NCBI RefSeq assembly: GCF_010119245.1
Contig: NZ_WNKG01000002.1
Location: 124,001-188,000, forward strand
Direction of reading: 5' to 3'
DNA length: 64,000 nt
Origin: Cyclobacterium salsum
GTDB taxonomy: Bacteria; Bacteroidota; Bacteroidia; Cytophagales; Cyclobacteriaceae
The translations under genes and the position numbers were made by a program. Numbering within the stretch: position 1 is the first letter of the stretch; each line of letters begins with the position of its first letter. Below are positions 16,562 to 25,586 of this stretch, one piece after another. The notes beneath the pieces were generated by a model that worked only from the letters and a program-made list of their open reading frames with translations, was not told where the DNA came from and made no database searches.

Positions 16562-17629
16562 TTAGTAAGCAATTCGTAGTTGCTCCCCCGGATCATCCGG
16601 ACGACTTAAATTGGAAAGACTGACACCCAATAGGCGCACCGGACCAGCCAGAGGCTCTTGCCGGGCAAGTCCGACGGCCAGACCTTCCATTTGATTCAAG
16701 GGAATGGATTCTGCAAATGTCCGGCTCCGGGTATGCACAGAGAAGTCGTCGTACTTGATTTTCAGGGTAAGTGTCCTTCCTTTGGTTTGGTTTTGGTTTA
16801 TCCGCCTAAAAAATTCAGGAAGAATTTTTTCCGTTAAGGTAGCGATCACCGCTGAAAGATTTGGCAAGTCCTTTTCGAACGTATTTTCTACACCTAACGA
16901 TTTCCGGATTCGGTCCGGTTTTACCTCACTGGGATGAATTCCCCGGACTATATCGTAATAATGAAGGCCCGATTTACCAAACCTTCGGGTAAGGAATTCC
17001 AGCGAGTATTGTTTGAGGTCCAGTCCGCAATGAATGCCGAGGTTCTTCATTTTTTCCGCTGTCACTTTTCCGATACCAAAGAATTTTTCTATCGGAAGTT
17101 TGTCTAAAAAAGCTTCCGCCTTTTCCGGGGGGATTACGGCCTGTCCGTTTGGTTTGTTGAGGTCAGAAGCGACCTTGGCCAGGAATTTATTGTAGGAAAT
17201 TCCTGCGGATGCCGTGAGCCCGGTCTCCGAATGGATTCGATGCCTGATCGCTTTTGCTATCAGGGTAGCTGATGGAAGTCCGAAATGGTTGTGGGTTACA
17301 TCTAAAAAAGCCTCGTCTAGGGAGAGGGGTTCGACCAAATCGGTAAATTCAAAAAATATTTTCCGAATATTTCGAGAAATTTCCTTGTAGCGTTCAAATC
17401 TAGGTGGCACAAAAATAAGGTTGGGGCATTTTTTTGCCGCCAGCCTGGAGGGCATGGCCGAACGGACACCATATTTTCTAGCTTCATAACTGGCCGCTGC
17501 CACCACCCCCCTTTCTTTATTGCCTCCTACGGCAAGCGGTTTACCACGAAATTCTGGCCGATCCAATTGCTCTACCGAGGCGAAAAACGCATCCATATCT
17601 ACGTGTATGATTTTTCGGTTTGCGGCCAT
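16562..17629 (-). CDS. dinB: DNA polymerase IV (Y-family)
   Basis: An error-prone translesion polymerase of 355 residues. Catalytic acidic residues are visible: D11 in IIHVDMDAFFASVEQ, and D105/E106 in SLDEAFLDV. The little-finger domain follows the helix-hairpin-helix region KFFGIGKVTAEKMKNLGIH. The C-terminus is shorter than proteins with a beta-clamp tail such as QLxLF, and ends QLRIAY, so clamp binding via QLRIAY is plausible but unproven. ATG 17629 is chosen over a 5' extension that runs into gdhA. It starts 8 nt after the gdhA stop, so it is in the pabB-gdhA transcript rather than under an obvious LexA box. Confidence 0.93.
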   Translation of the reverse strand: MAANRKIIHVDMDAFFASVEQLDRPEFRGKPLAVGGNKERGVVAAASYEARKYGVRSAMPSRLAAKKCPNLIFVPPRFERYKEISRNIRKIFFEFTDLVEPLSLDEAFLDVTHNHFGLPSATLIAKAIRHRIHSETGLTASAGISYNKFLAKVASDLNKPNGQAVIPPEKAEAFLDKLPIEKFFGIGKVTAEKMKNLGIHCGLDLKQYSLEFLTRRFGKSGLHYYDIVRGIHPSEVKPDRIRKSLGVENTFEKDLPNLSAVIATLTEKILPEFFRRINQNQTKGRTLTLKIKYDDFSVHTRSRTFAESIPLNQMEGLAVGLARQEPLAGPVRLLGVSLSNLSRPDDPGEQLRIAY

Positions 17630-17637
17630 GGTTGCGG

Positions 17638-18987
17638 TCAGACGGTCCCCTGAGCATTCATCGATTTCGCTACTTTTTCGAAAGCTCCAATATTGGACGC
17701 ATTCAGGTAATCCTGTTCCTGAAGATCGTGTTTGGCGATCGTTTCCAGGCATTTGTCATGAATGTCTTTCATGATGGTGCGAAGTTCTTTCTCCAGATCA
17801 TTTTTGGTCCAGTACCTGCCCACCCTGTTTTGGGTCATTTCCAAGCCCGACACGGCGACCCCTCCGGCATTGGATGCCTTTCCAGGACCGTACAGTACCT
17901 TTGATTCCTGCAGGTAATTGATAGCCTTGGGAGTACAGGGCATATTGGCACCCTCTGCCAGTAAAATGAGTCCGTTTTTTTGAAGGGTCTTGGCATCGGC
18001 TTCTTCAAGTTCGTTCTGCGTCGCACAAGGGAAGGCACAATCGGCGGGAATAGACCAAATGTTTTTATCCCCTTTGGAGGTGAAACTGGCAGAAGGATAC
18101 GTTTCGACAAATGCCGAAATGCTCTTTCTCTGACCATTTTTAAGCATCTTTAAATGCGCTAATTTTTCCTCGTTCATTCCTTCAGGATCATGAATGAATC
18201 CCGACGAATCCGAAAATGCCACTACTTTGGCCCCTTCCTGAAGAAGTTTTTCGATGGCAAACTGAGAAACATTCCCAGCCCCCGAAACCAGGCACACTTT
18301 ATCCTCTAAATAGTCATCTGCTTCCGTCAGCATAAAATGGGCAAAATGAATCAGCCCGTATCCGGTGGCTTCTGGCCGCAGGTAGGAGCCACCCCAATCC
18401 AGACCCTTGCCGGTCAATACCCCCTGAAACTCATTTTGAATCTTTTTATAAGCGCCAAAAAGATAGCCGATTTCCCTTTCGCTCACACCAATATCCCCGG
18501 CAGGTACATCCGTAAAATGACCAATATGCCGGTAGGCCTCCATCATCCAGGCCTGGCAAAATCGCATCACTTCTCCATCTGATTTACCCTTTGGATCAAA
18601 GTCGGCGCCCCCTTTTCCGGCCCCCAGAGGAAGGCCGGTAAGTGCGTTTTTAAACACTTGCTCAAAAGCCAAAAATTTTAAAATGCTTTGATTCACGCTG
18701 GGGTGAAAACGTAGCCCTCCTTTGTAAGGCCCCAATGCGCTATTCATTTGTACCCGGTATCCTTTATTTACCTGCACCTTTCCTTGATCATCCGTCCAGC
18801 AAACGCGAAAGGATATGATCCGTTCCGGTTCGCAAATCCGCTCAAATAATCGGGCATCGACATAGTTTTTATGAACTTTCAGGACTGGTTGAATGCTTTC
18901 AAACACTTCTTCCACAGCTTGGTGAAACTCCGGTTCGTGGGGGTTTTTATCGATAATGCTTTTAAGAATAGGGTTTCGTGGTGCCAT
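17638..18987 (-). CDS. gdhA: Glutamate dehydrogenase, hexameric type
   Basis: Catalyses reductive amination of 2-oxoglutarate with ammonia to glutamate. The 449-residue length is that of the hexameric, usually NADP-dependent, class. Substrate-binding GPYKGGLRFHP holds K89, K113 lies in FKNALTGLPLG, and the catalytic lysine is K125 in GAGKGGADFDP. The Rossmann motif is CLVSGAGNVSQFA. Its ATG directly follows the pabB stop with no gap, and the polymerase IV gene begins 8 nt downstream, forming a tight operon. NADP preference is inferred from class only. Confidence 0.95.
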   Translation of the reverse strand: MAPRNPILKSIIDKNPHEPEFHQAVEEVFESIQPVLKVHKNYVDARLFERICEPERIISFRVCWTDDQGKVQVNKGYRVQMNSALGPYKGGLRFHPSVNQSILKFLAFEQVFKNALTGLPLGAGKGGADFDPKGKSDGEVMRFCQAWMMEAYRHIGHFTDVPAGDIGVSEREIGYLFGAYKKIQNEFQGVLTGKGLDWGGSYLRPEATGYGLIHFAHFMLTEADDYLEDKVCLVSGAGNVSQFAIEKLLQEGAKVVAFSDSSGFIHDPEGMNEEKLAHLKMLKNGQRKSISAFVETYPSASFTSKGDKNIWSIPADCAFPCATQNELEEADAKTLQKNGLILLAEGANMPCTPKAINYLQESKVLYGPGKASNAGGVAVSGLEMTQNRVGRYWTKNDLEKELRTIMKDIHDKCLETIAKHDLQEQDYLNASNIGAFEKVAKSMNAQGTV

Positions 18988-20268
18988 TTATGATATAATT
19001 GGGTTTGATTGATATAATTTTTTTAATGTCTTTAGGATGGGAGCAGCCTTTAACTGGCATTCCTGGTATTCATCGGTAGCATTGGCATCCAGTGTAATGG
19101 CACTTCCAACCCCGAAATAAAAAGAATTTTTGGTTTGATCGATCACCAAACTTCGGATCACCACACAAAAATCAAAATCACCAGAGCTGTCAATATACCC
19201 CAATGTGCCAGAAAACCAGGATCTTTTAAAGGACTCGTACCTTTCTATTAATTCCATGCATTTTATTTTTGGAGCACCCGTCATGCTCCCCATAGGAAAG
19301 GTTTTGGAAATGATTTCCTCAAAGGTAACCTTGTTTTTCAACTGACAGCTAACACTGGAAATCATTTGGGTAATGCTCTGAAAAGAATAAATACCAAACA
19401 ACTCGGTTACGTTTACAGATCCAATTTCTGCCAACCGGGATAAGTCATTTCGCATTAAATCTACAATCATCAGGTTTTCAGCTCTTTCTTTTTCGCTTTC
19501 AACTAATGATTTTACAAGCTGCGCATCGGCCTCCGGGTTCAATCCTCGCTTCACGCTTCCTTTTATAGGCTGGGACAATAGGTTTTGTCCGGTTTTCTTG
19601 AGAAACCTTTCGGGAGAAGCGCAGCAAAGGAATAGGTCTTTCGCTTTAAAAAAAGCACTAAAAGGCATGGGCGATTGGGAGCAGAGCTCCAGGAAAATCC
19701 TCTCCGGTGCCTGTGCAGGTAAAGAACCGTGAAAATCCACACAAAAATTCAGTTCGTAAATAGTGCCTTCCAAAATTTGATCTCGAATTTGAGAAAAGAC
19801 ACGGCTATATGCCTGCTGGTCATGAGAAACCTGCATCGTTAGTTTTTTCTCAGGCCGCTGCCCATTTACTTTCGTCGATTGAATGGAATTGGCAATTTCG
19901 GCAGGCCTACGGGCCGTGATCTGTACTACATCCTCGCCAAGTTGAATGACTACTTCCGGACTGAAAAACACACTATCCGGGCAGTCAATCCAGGGAGTGT
20001 TATGGCTGGATAGCTTTTCGTACTTATTTTTCTGATCGTATCCGATAATACCGATTTTGGGTTTTTTATCAGGTAATTTGCCAATGCGCTCCAAGGGCTC
20101 CGCCCGATTTCCTGCATAAAAGACGTGGTCAAATCCCCCTTGAGGATAAGGTATATTATTGGAATGGAAATATCCGAAATAATTGAATTGCTGCCTGCCC
20201 CAAACCAGCATTTGTTCAACCCAGCCTCGGCTCAGGGGAATATGGATCGTAGATTCGGTTTCAGGCAT
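18988..20268 (-). CDS. pabB: Aminodeoxychorismate synthase component I
   Basis: A 426-residue chorismate-binding enzyme. The active-site segment reads SQPIKGSVKRG: the lysine (K236) in PIKG is the nucleophile that marks PabB, whereas anthranilate synthases have PIAG. Other motifs are ERAENLMIVDLMRND, FPMGSMTGAPKIKCME and FDFCVVIRS. It makes 4-amino-4-deoxychorismate for folate synthesis, needing a PabA glutaminase or free ammonia; no pabA is nearby. ATG 20268 is used because the upstream extension crosses a terminator. The gene abuts gdhA with zero spacing. A TAGTTTTG box lies just before the start. Confidence 0.9.
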   Translation of the reverse strand: MPETESTIHIPLSRGWVEQMLVWGRQQFNYFGYFHSNNIPYPQGGFDHVFYAGNRAEPLERIGKLPDKKPKIGIIGYDQKNKYEKLSSHNTPWIDCPDSVFFSPEVVIQLGEDVVQITARRPAEIANSIQSTKVNGQRPEKKLTMQVSHDQQAYSRVFSQIRDQILEGTIYELNFCVDFHGSLPAQAPERIFLELCSQSPMPFSAFFKAKDLFLCCASPERFLKKTGQNLLSQPIKGSVKRGLNPEADAQLVKSLVESEKERAENLMIVDLMRNDLSRLAEIGSVNVTELFGIYSFQSITQMISSVSCQLKNKVTFEEIISKTFPMGSMTGAPKIKCMELIERYESFKRSWFSGTLGYIDSSGDFDFCVVIRSLVIDQTKNSFYFGVGSAITLDANATDEYQECQLKAAPILKTLKKLYQSNPIIS

Positions 20269-20273
20269 GGTTG

Positions 20274-20281
20274 CAAAACTA
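20274..20281 (-). promoter_or_regulatory. Candidate -7 promoter box for pabB
   Basis: Minus-strand TAGTTTTG matches TAnnTTTG, only 6 nt before ATG 20268. If used, the transcript would start at or near the start codon (leaderless). Confidence 0.3.
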
Positions 20282-20292
20282 GCAAAATGACA

Positions 20293-20320
20293 ATAAAAAA
20301 AGGGGACAAATAGTCCCCTT
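20293..20320 (-). terminator. Intrinsic terminator after the YceI gene
   Basis: On the minus strand AAGGGGAC, a five-base loop and GTCCCCTT are followed by a run of seven T. It sits about 30 nt after the YceI stop and separates it from pabB. Confidence 0.85.
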
Positions 20321-20349
20321 CTTTTCAATCTTAAACTAAGAATTTGCTA

Positions 20350-21072
20350 TTAATTCGCTTTTACATCAAAATTTACACTAACGGTGTTGTAAATAAATTG
20401 ATCTTTTGCTTTATCCACTGCGGAAGCTTCGTCACCATAAGACAGGCCCCAGTCGGTTCGATTGATGTTAAATCCAGCCTGGGCTGAAATGGTACCGTTG
20501 TCTAAGGATACACTTGCCGGAAACTTAATATTCTTTGTGTTCCCTCTCATGGTCAAATTTCCACTAATCCAATGGGTTGGAGCCTCAGGAGCAATTTCCG
20601 AAGCACTTTGTGGGGTGTTTTCTGACTCGAATTGTTCCTTGTCCTCTATTTCATCACCAGACGTGTAAGGCGTAATTTCGGTGATTACAAAACTGGCCTG
20701 AGGATGGTTGCCAGCATCGAAAAAATCATCCGACTGAAGGTGGTTCCAAAGTTTGCCATGATCTTCGCTTCCTTCTTCCAAATCATGTATTTCCAGACCG
20801 GTGATGTTAAACGTAAATTCTCCGCCTGTGATGGCATCGCCCTCTACTGACAATTGCCCTTCTGTGACTGGGATTAACCCAAAATGCTGACCGGTTGGCT
20901 TGTATCCTCTCCAGTTAACGTTACTGGCATCGGCATCAAGGCTCAACGTTTGCCCGGTTGCGGCTGCTGCTTCCTGGGCCTCTGTGGTTTCGACGGTATC
21001 CGAGCTTTTTCCACATGCAAAAGTTAACAGCGCTGCTGCCAACATAAATCCTGATAGTTTTATTGATTTCAT
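20350..21072 (-). CDS. YceI-family lipoprotein
   Basis: A 240-residue lipoprotein: signal peptide with lipobox LTFAC, then a low-complexity acidic/alanine linker, then a YceI-like lipocalin domain from about residue 45 (VNWRGYKPTGQHFGLIPVTE) to the C-terminus (TDWGLSYGDEASAVDKAKDQ). YceI proteins bind isoprenoid or other hydrophobic ligands in the periplasm or on the outer membrane; ligand here unknown. The gene is divergent from the carbonic anhydrase-like gene and ends in its own terminator, so it is probably monocistronic. Confidence 0.9.
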   Translation of the reverse strand: MKSIKLSGFMLAAALLTFACGKSSDTVETTEAQEAAAATGQTLSLDADASNVNWRGYKPTGQHFGLIPVTEGQLSVEGDAITGGEFTFNITGLEIHDLEEGSEDHGKLWNHLQSDDFFDAGNHPQASFVITEITPYTSGDEIEDKEQFESENTPQSASEIAPEAPTHWISGNLTMRGNTKNIKFPASVSLDNGTISAQAGFNINRTDWGLSYGDEASAVDKAKDQFIYNTVSVNFDVKAN

Positions 21073-21220
21073 ACTAATACTGGTTTAATTTAGATTGGTT
21101 TAGATCCTTTAAATGTATAGACACTAAAACTGAATTTTCAGAAAAAAGTTCAGTTAATCTGAAAATAAATTTCTTATTTTGAATATATTATCCTGCTTTA
21201 CTGAATTAAATTTTGAATCT

Positions 21221-21730
21221 ATGGCATTAATTAAGAAAATCAAGGACAAAATTCCGCAGTTGGGAGAGGGTTGTTGGACGGCTGAAAATGCCACCCTAAT
21301 CGGTGATGTGATTCTAGGCAGGGATTGCACGGTTTGGTTTAACGCCGTTGTGCGGGGAGATGTGCATTCCATACGTGTGGGAGACCGAACCAATATTCAG
21401 GACGGAGCGGTCATTCATTGTACCTACCAACAATGTCCGGTTCTCATTGGGTCGGATGTTTCTATTGCTCACAATGCCATCGTTCATGGATGTACCATTG
21501 AGGATCGTGTATTAGTGGGAATGGGGGCAATCATCATGGACAAGGCCTGGGTGCAGGAGGGAGCTGTGATCGCTGCCGGAGCAGTGGTATTGGAAGGTAC
21601 CGTGGTGGAGAAAAACAGCATCTATGCCGGCATTCCTGCCAGGAAAATTAAAGAAACCGGGGCGGAAATGCAGGCCACCATTCGCAGAATAGCTTCCAAC
21701 TATCCCAAATACGCGTCTTGGTACAAATAA
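21221..21730 (+). CDS. Gamma carbonic anhydrase-like hexapeptide-repeat protein
   Basis: A 169-residue left-handed beta-helix protein with hexapeptide repeats. The metal-binding histidines of the gamma-class appear at H66 (GAVIHCTYQ), H84 (SIAHNA) and H89 (IVHGCT), with the 84/89 spacing matching the Cam enzyme. YrdA/PaaY relatives have this pattern, and some are carbonic anhydrases while others lack activity, so activity is not certain. ATG 21221 is chosen; an earlier TTG would add a segment with no repeats. It is divergent from the YceI gene and converges on aceK. Confidence 0.88.
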   Translation: MALIKKIKDKIPQLGEGCWTAENATLIGDVILGRDCTVWFNAVVRGDVHSIRVGDRTNIQDGAVIHCTYQQCPVLIGSDVSIAHNAIVHGCTIEDRVLVGMGAIIMDKAWVQEGAVIAAGAVVLEGTVVEKNSIYAGIPARKIKETGAEMQATIRRIASNYPKYASWYK

Positions 21731-21735
21731 TAGGA

Positions 21736-23463
21736 TTAGACTTTTTCTTCCGAACGAAAACGCATGCTTTCCGGATAAGGATAGGCATGGATCAGTTCCC
21801 CTTTGGTGAGTTTCGTTTGTATTTCTTTCCAGTATTCAGGATCAAATAGCTGTGGATTGGATTCGATAAAAAAGTCTCTGACATCGCTTCTACCGATCAT
21901 AAACCGCTTGAAATCCTCCGGAAACACGTCATTTTCTCCTATTTCATACCAAGGTGTGGAGGAATAAATTTGTTCATAAGTTTCCGGTTTGGGCTTGGCT
22001 CTAAAATTCATCTTTACCAGAAATTCTATTTCATCGTAGTCGTAGAAAATAACCCGGTTTTGGCGGGTTACGCCAAAGTTTTTGGTCATCATGTCACCAG
22101 GGAATATGTTCGCTTGAGCCATTTGAAGGATGGCTTTGGCATAATCGTTCACCACCACACGGGCAAGTTCCAGGCTACAGTCTTCCAGAAATATATTCAA
22201 GGGAGTAAGGCGTCTTTCGATATACAAATGCCTGATAATTAATGTATCTCCTTCGATTCTCAAAAGAGAGTTAACTGTTTTCTTTAATTCCTGCATTAAC
22301 TCCGGGTGGATGCGATGAAGCGGAAGTTTGAAATTTTCGAACTCATGCGTATCGGCCATCCGACCGACCCGATCATGTAATCCTACCAATTTGTATTTTT
22401 CCCGGACCTGTTGGCGGGTCATGTTTTTTGGCGGGTCAAAATGATCCTTGATCAGTTTGAACACAATATTGTAAGAGGGAAGGGTGAAGACGGTCATTAC
22501 CATTCCTTTTATTCCCTGAGCGAGTACGAAATCGTCCTTGCTGTGCCGTAAATGGTTGGTAAAATCCCGATAAAAGGAAGTTTTGCCATGTTTGTTGAAG
22601 CCGATGGCATTGTACAGTTCGTAGGGGCGTTTGTGCTGAATGACCGAATTAAGAAAGGCGACGGTTTGAGAGGGTGTTTGAATGGGTGCCATAAAATAGG
22701 AGCGGGTATAACTAAAAATGCCACTCATAATATTGGGATCAAAGATAAGGGTATCGGCAAACACACCCTTTTCATTATGAACAAAAGGGATAATGAAGGG
22801 CATCCACTTTTTTCCGAGAAAGGTTCTACCGATCAGGTAAGCAGCCTTGTTTCGGTAGAAAATATCCCGCAACACCTGAGTAATGGTTTCGGAAGTGGCT
22901 GGGTACCGGCTAAAAATAACTTGTTGGACCTCCTTCTCCAAAAACGTAATATCCCCTTCTAAATCATAATAGGGGGCACCAAAATCAAAATCATTGAGTA
23001 TTTTCCGGAAAATAGTTTGAATGTTATCACGGGCAGGATAGCTAAAAAACAGGCTGGTGTCTATCTTAGCTGGCAACTCATCAAAGGGGGCCTCCACAAA
23101 CATCAATGCTTCCTGGGTGCTGTTTCCCGGGTAGGTTTTCCTGAATACAGAATTGAAAAAAGTAGCTGCCAGTTCTTTGTCTGTTCTGGCTTTTATTTTC
23201 TCCAGGTATAGGGATTTAAGATCTTTCCAGGAATCCGCATGAGCTAACCTCTCTCCGAGTTGATCCCGGCATAGAGGTACTATGTTTTTCAGGTGATCTT
23301 TATAGAGTCGAAGTCTTTTTTTATGATTTTCCTGAAGGGCTTTCCAGTCCCTATGGACGAAATTGGCCGGTATTTCCCGGGTGACCTGGTTAAAGTTGGA
23401 AATGTATTGGTCGTACCCATTTAAAATGGTCAGGGCCGTTTGGTAAAGGTCGTTTTTTGTCAT
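21736..23463 (-). CDS. aceK: Isocitrate dehydrogenase kinase/phosphatase
   Basis: AceK phosphorylates and dephosphorylates isocitrate dehydrogenase to divert carbon into the glyoxylate bypass. The 575-residue length is typical. The N-terminal regulatory domain starts TALTILNGYDQYISNF, and the ATP-binding region is near GMVMTVFTLPSYNIVFKLIK, with the aspartate-rich VIFYDYDEIEFL region near residue 465. In enterobacteria aceK follows aceBA; here no isocitrate lyase, malate synthase or isocitrate dehydrogenase gene lies in the window. It converges on the carbonic anhydrase-like gene (5-nt gap). Confidence 0.93.
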   Translation of the reverse strand: MTKNDLYQTALTILNGYDQYISNFNQVTREIPANFVHRDWKALQENHKKRLRLYKDHLKNIVPLCRDQLGERLAHADSWKDLKSLYLEKIKARTDKELAATFFNSVFRKTYPGNSTQEALMFVEAPFDELPAKIDTSLFFSYPARDNIQTIFRKILNDFDFGAPYYDLEGDITFLEKEVQQVIFSRYPATSETITQVLRDIFYRNKAAYLIGRTFLGKKWMPFIIPFVHNEKGVFADTLIFDPNIMSGIFSYTRSYFMAPIQTPSQTVAFLNSVIQHKRPYELYNAIGFNKHGKTSFYRDFTNHLRHSKDDFVLAQGIKGMVMTVFTLPSYNIVFKLIKDHFDPPKNMTRQQVREKYKLVGLHDRVGRMADTHEFENFKLPLHRIHPELMQELKKTVNSLLRIEGDTLIIRHLYIERRLTPLNIFLEDCSLELARVVVNDYAKAILQMAQANIFPGDMMTKNFGVTRQNRVIFYDYDEIEFLVKMNFRAKPKPETYEQIYSSTPWYEIGENDVFPEDFKRFMIGRSDVRDFFIESNPQLFDPEYWKEIQTKLTKGELIHAYPYPESMRFRSEEKV

Positions 23464-23630
23464 GCGATATACTGGGAAGAAAAACGGAATTTCAGGCCGG
23501 ATAATAGGTTATTATTTTTACCTGTCAAAATTTATTGCCTTTGGAATTGTAGATTTATTCATTAAATTTCGATGAGTTTGTTCATTTCACATGAATAAAA
23601 CCCAATAGGTTTAATAGGTTTGATAAGTGA

Positions 23631-23662
23631 AAAAGGCCTGAATGGTATTCAGGCCTTTTTTC
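23631..23662 (+). terminator. Intrinsic terminator with no upstream gene
   Basis: AAAAGGCCTGAAT, a two-base loop (GG) and TATTCAGGCCTTTTTT form a near-perfect hairpin with a T-tract on both strands. It lies between the divergent aceK and NUDIX genes, where neither strand has an annotated upstream gene ending. See findings for the small-RNA interpretation. Confidence 0.75.
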
Positions 23663-23687
23663 AGCTACCAAGTAAGGAAACACATGT

Positions 23688-24332
23688 ATGGAATTGAAAT
23701 ACCTGGTTCGCGTTTTGGAGGATCTATTAAAAGAACCATTGCCCGGCAGAATAGGGCAGCAGGCCATGGCACCGGTACCGTTGGAGGAAGAGCGCTTTGA
23801 TAGCCGAAGGATGGAACGGGCCAGAAAAGGGGCCGTATTGATGTTGATTTGTCCGTTTGAAAACGGAATACGGGTACCTTTTATCAAGAGGGCTGTTTAC
23901 GAGGGTGTTCACAGTGGTCAAATAGCTTTTCCAGGCGGGAAAATGGATTCGGGCGATAAAAATCTGGAAGAAACGGCCCTTCGGGAAACGGAGGAGGAAA
24001 TAGGCGTTTCCCGTAAAAAAATACAGCTTCTGGGAGTTTTGTCGGATTTGTACATTCCTCCCAGTAATTTTTCTGTCAGGCCATTTGTGGGATTTACGCC
24101 AGAGCCTCCAATCTTCAGACCCGACCCCAGAGAGGTAGCGCGATTGATTTCCTGTGATTTTGACTGGCTATTAGATGAGAATAATAAAAAGGAGAAAGAT
24201 TTTCCACTTCCATCCGGTCAAACGATTCAGGCTCCCTACTTCGATATAGACCAGGAGGTTGTTTGGGGAGCCACAGCCATGATATTAAGTGAATTTTTAA
24301 CGATTTGGAAAAATAAATCAAATGGGGGATAG
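23688..24332 (+). CDS. NUDIX hydrolase, CoA pyrophosphatase (NudL/YeaB) type
   Basis: A 214-residue NUDIX enzyme. The NUDIX box is recognisable in GGKMDSGDKNLEETALRETE followed by EEIGV, with the G-x5-E-x7-REtxEE-xG pattern. The preceding RAVYEGVHSGQIAFPGG is the NuCoA-type signature seen in CoA pyrophosphatases (NudL), which hydrolyse CoA to phosphopantetheine and 3',5'-ADP. Start is ATG 23688, about 26 nt after the hairpin. Its last 11 nt overlap the DUF819 gene, so the two are co-translated. Confidence 0.88.
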   Translation: MELKYLVRVLEDLLKEPLPGRIGQQAMAPVPLEEERFDSRRMERARKGAVLMLICPFENGIRVPFIKRAVYEGVHSGQIAFPGGKMDSGDKNLEETALRETEEEIGVSRKKIQLLGVLSDLYIPPSNFSVRPFVGFTPEPPIFRPDPREVARLISCDFDWLLDENNKKEKDFPLPSGQTIQAPYFDIDQEVVWGATAMILSEFLTIWKNKSNGG

Positions 24333-25572
24333 TGCGCTGATTCAGGATGATGCCGTGGTTTTTGGCTTATTAATGGCCGTATTGGGGCTGGTTTTTTATA
24401 CCTCTGCTAGTGATCATCCCATTTTCAAAGTCATTTATCGATTTGTACCGGTGGTATTGCTATGCTACTTTATACCGGCGTTATTCAATACATTCGGATT
24501 GGTCTCTGGTGCTGATTCCGGTTTGTATTTTGTCGCTTCCAGGTACTTATTACCCACCTCCCTGGTGTTACTGACCCTGAGTATTGACTTGAAGAGCATT
24601 TTGAAATTGGGGCCAAAAGCCTTGATTATGTTTTTGACGGGAACTTTTGGAATTATTTTAGGTGGGCCGATCTCCTTAGTACTGGTATCATCTTTATTTC
24701 CAGAGGTATTGGGAGGGATGGGTGCCGACGAAACCTGGAGGGGGTTAGCGACGATCGCTGGTAGTTGGATCGGAGGCAGTGCCAATCAAACCGCCATGCT
24801 GGAAGTGTTTGGTGCCAGCCCGGTATTATTTAGCCAAATGATAGCGGTAGATGTTATTGTTGCGAATTTGTGGATGGCTTTTCTACTTTACTGGGCGGCG
24901 AAACCGGCCCTTCCTGATAGGCTATTGAAAGCGGACACGACCGCCATCACCCAATTAAAAGAAAAGGTTGAAAATTATCAAAACAGCATCCTCCGAATTC
25001 CACGGCTTTCAGACACCATGGCTATTCTGGGATTGGGATTTGCAGTGACCGGTATTTCTCATTTTCTTGGAGGAAATTTGGCGGCTTTTATTTCTGAAAA
25101 TTATCCGTCTCTTAAGCAGTATTCGTTGGATTCCCCCTTTTTCTGGTTGGTAATCCTGGCAACTACCGGAGGTTTGCTGCTGTCTTTTACCCGCTGGAGG
25201 AAACTCGAAGGGGTGGGGGCTTCAAGGATGGGCAGTGTCCTGTTGTACGTTCTGGTAGCCACCATAGGTCTACAAATGGACTTGCGTGCCGTGTTGGATA
25301 ATCCACTTTTCTTTCTTATTGGGCTTATTTGGATGGCTTTCCACATCTTTTTTATGCTACTGGTGGCATTTCTGATACGGGCACCCTTTTTCTATGTGGC
25401 CATAGGCTCACAGGCAAATGTGGGAGGAGCTGCCTCGGCCCCGATCGTAGCCTCCGCTTTTCACCCTGCCCTTGCTCCGGTGGGTGTATTGCTCGCCGTA
25501 TTGGGTTATGCATTGGGTACCTATGGCGCCTATATTTGCGGGCTGCTACTACAATTAGCGTTTGGGAACTAA
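24322..25572 (+). CDS. DUF819 family membrane protein
   Basis: A 416-residue integral membrane protein with about ten TM helices, matching the DUF819 (YjcL-like) family. Family-like glycine-rich segments are RGLATIAGSWIGGSANQTAM and IGSQANVGGAASAPIVASAF, placed in the two halves as in a transporter with inverted symmetry. Substrate is unknown. It starts 11 nt inside the NUDIX gene and is followed 14 nt later by the small ferredoxin, which supports a three-gene operon. Confidence 0.88.
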   Translation: MGDSALIQDDAVVFGLLMAVLGLVFYTSASDHPIFKVIYRFVPVVLLCYFIPALFNTFGLVSGADSGLYFVASRYLLPTSLVLLTLSIDLKSILKLGPKALIMFLTGTFGIILGGPISLVLVSSLFPEVLGGMGADETWRGLATIAGSWIGGSANQTAMLEVFGASPVLFSQMIAVDVIVANLWMAFLLYWAAKPALPDRLLKADTTAITQLKEKVENYQNSILRIPRLSDTMAILGLGFAVTGISHFLGGNLAAFISENYPSLKQYSLDSPFFWLVILATTGGLLLSFTRWRKLEGVGASRMGSVLLYVLVATIGLQMDLRAVLDNPLFFLIGLIWMAFHIFFMLLVAFLIRAPFFYVAIGSQANVGGAASAPIVASAFHPALAPVGVLLAVLGYALGTYGAYICGLLLQLAFGN

Positions 25573-25586
25573 TTTATTGATAGTCG

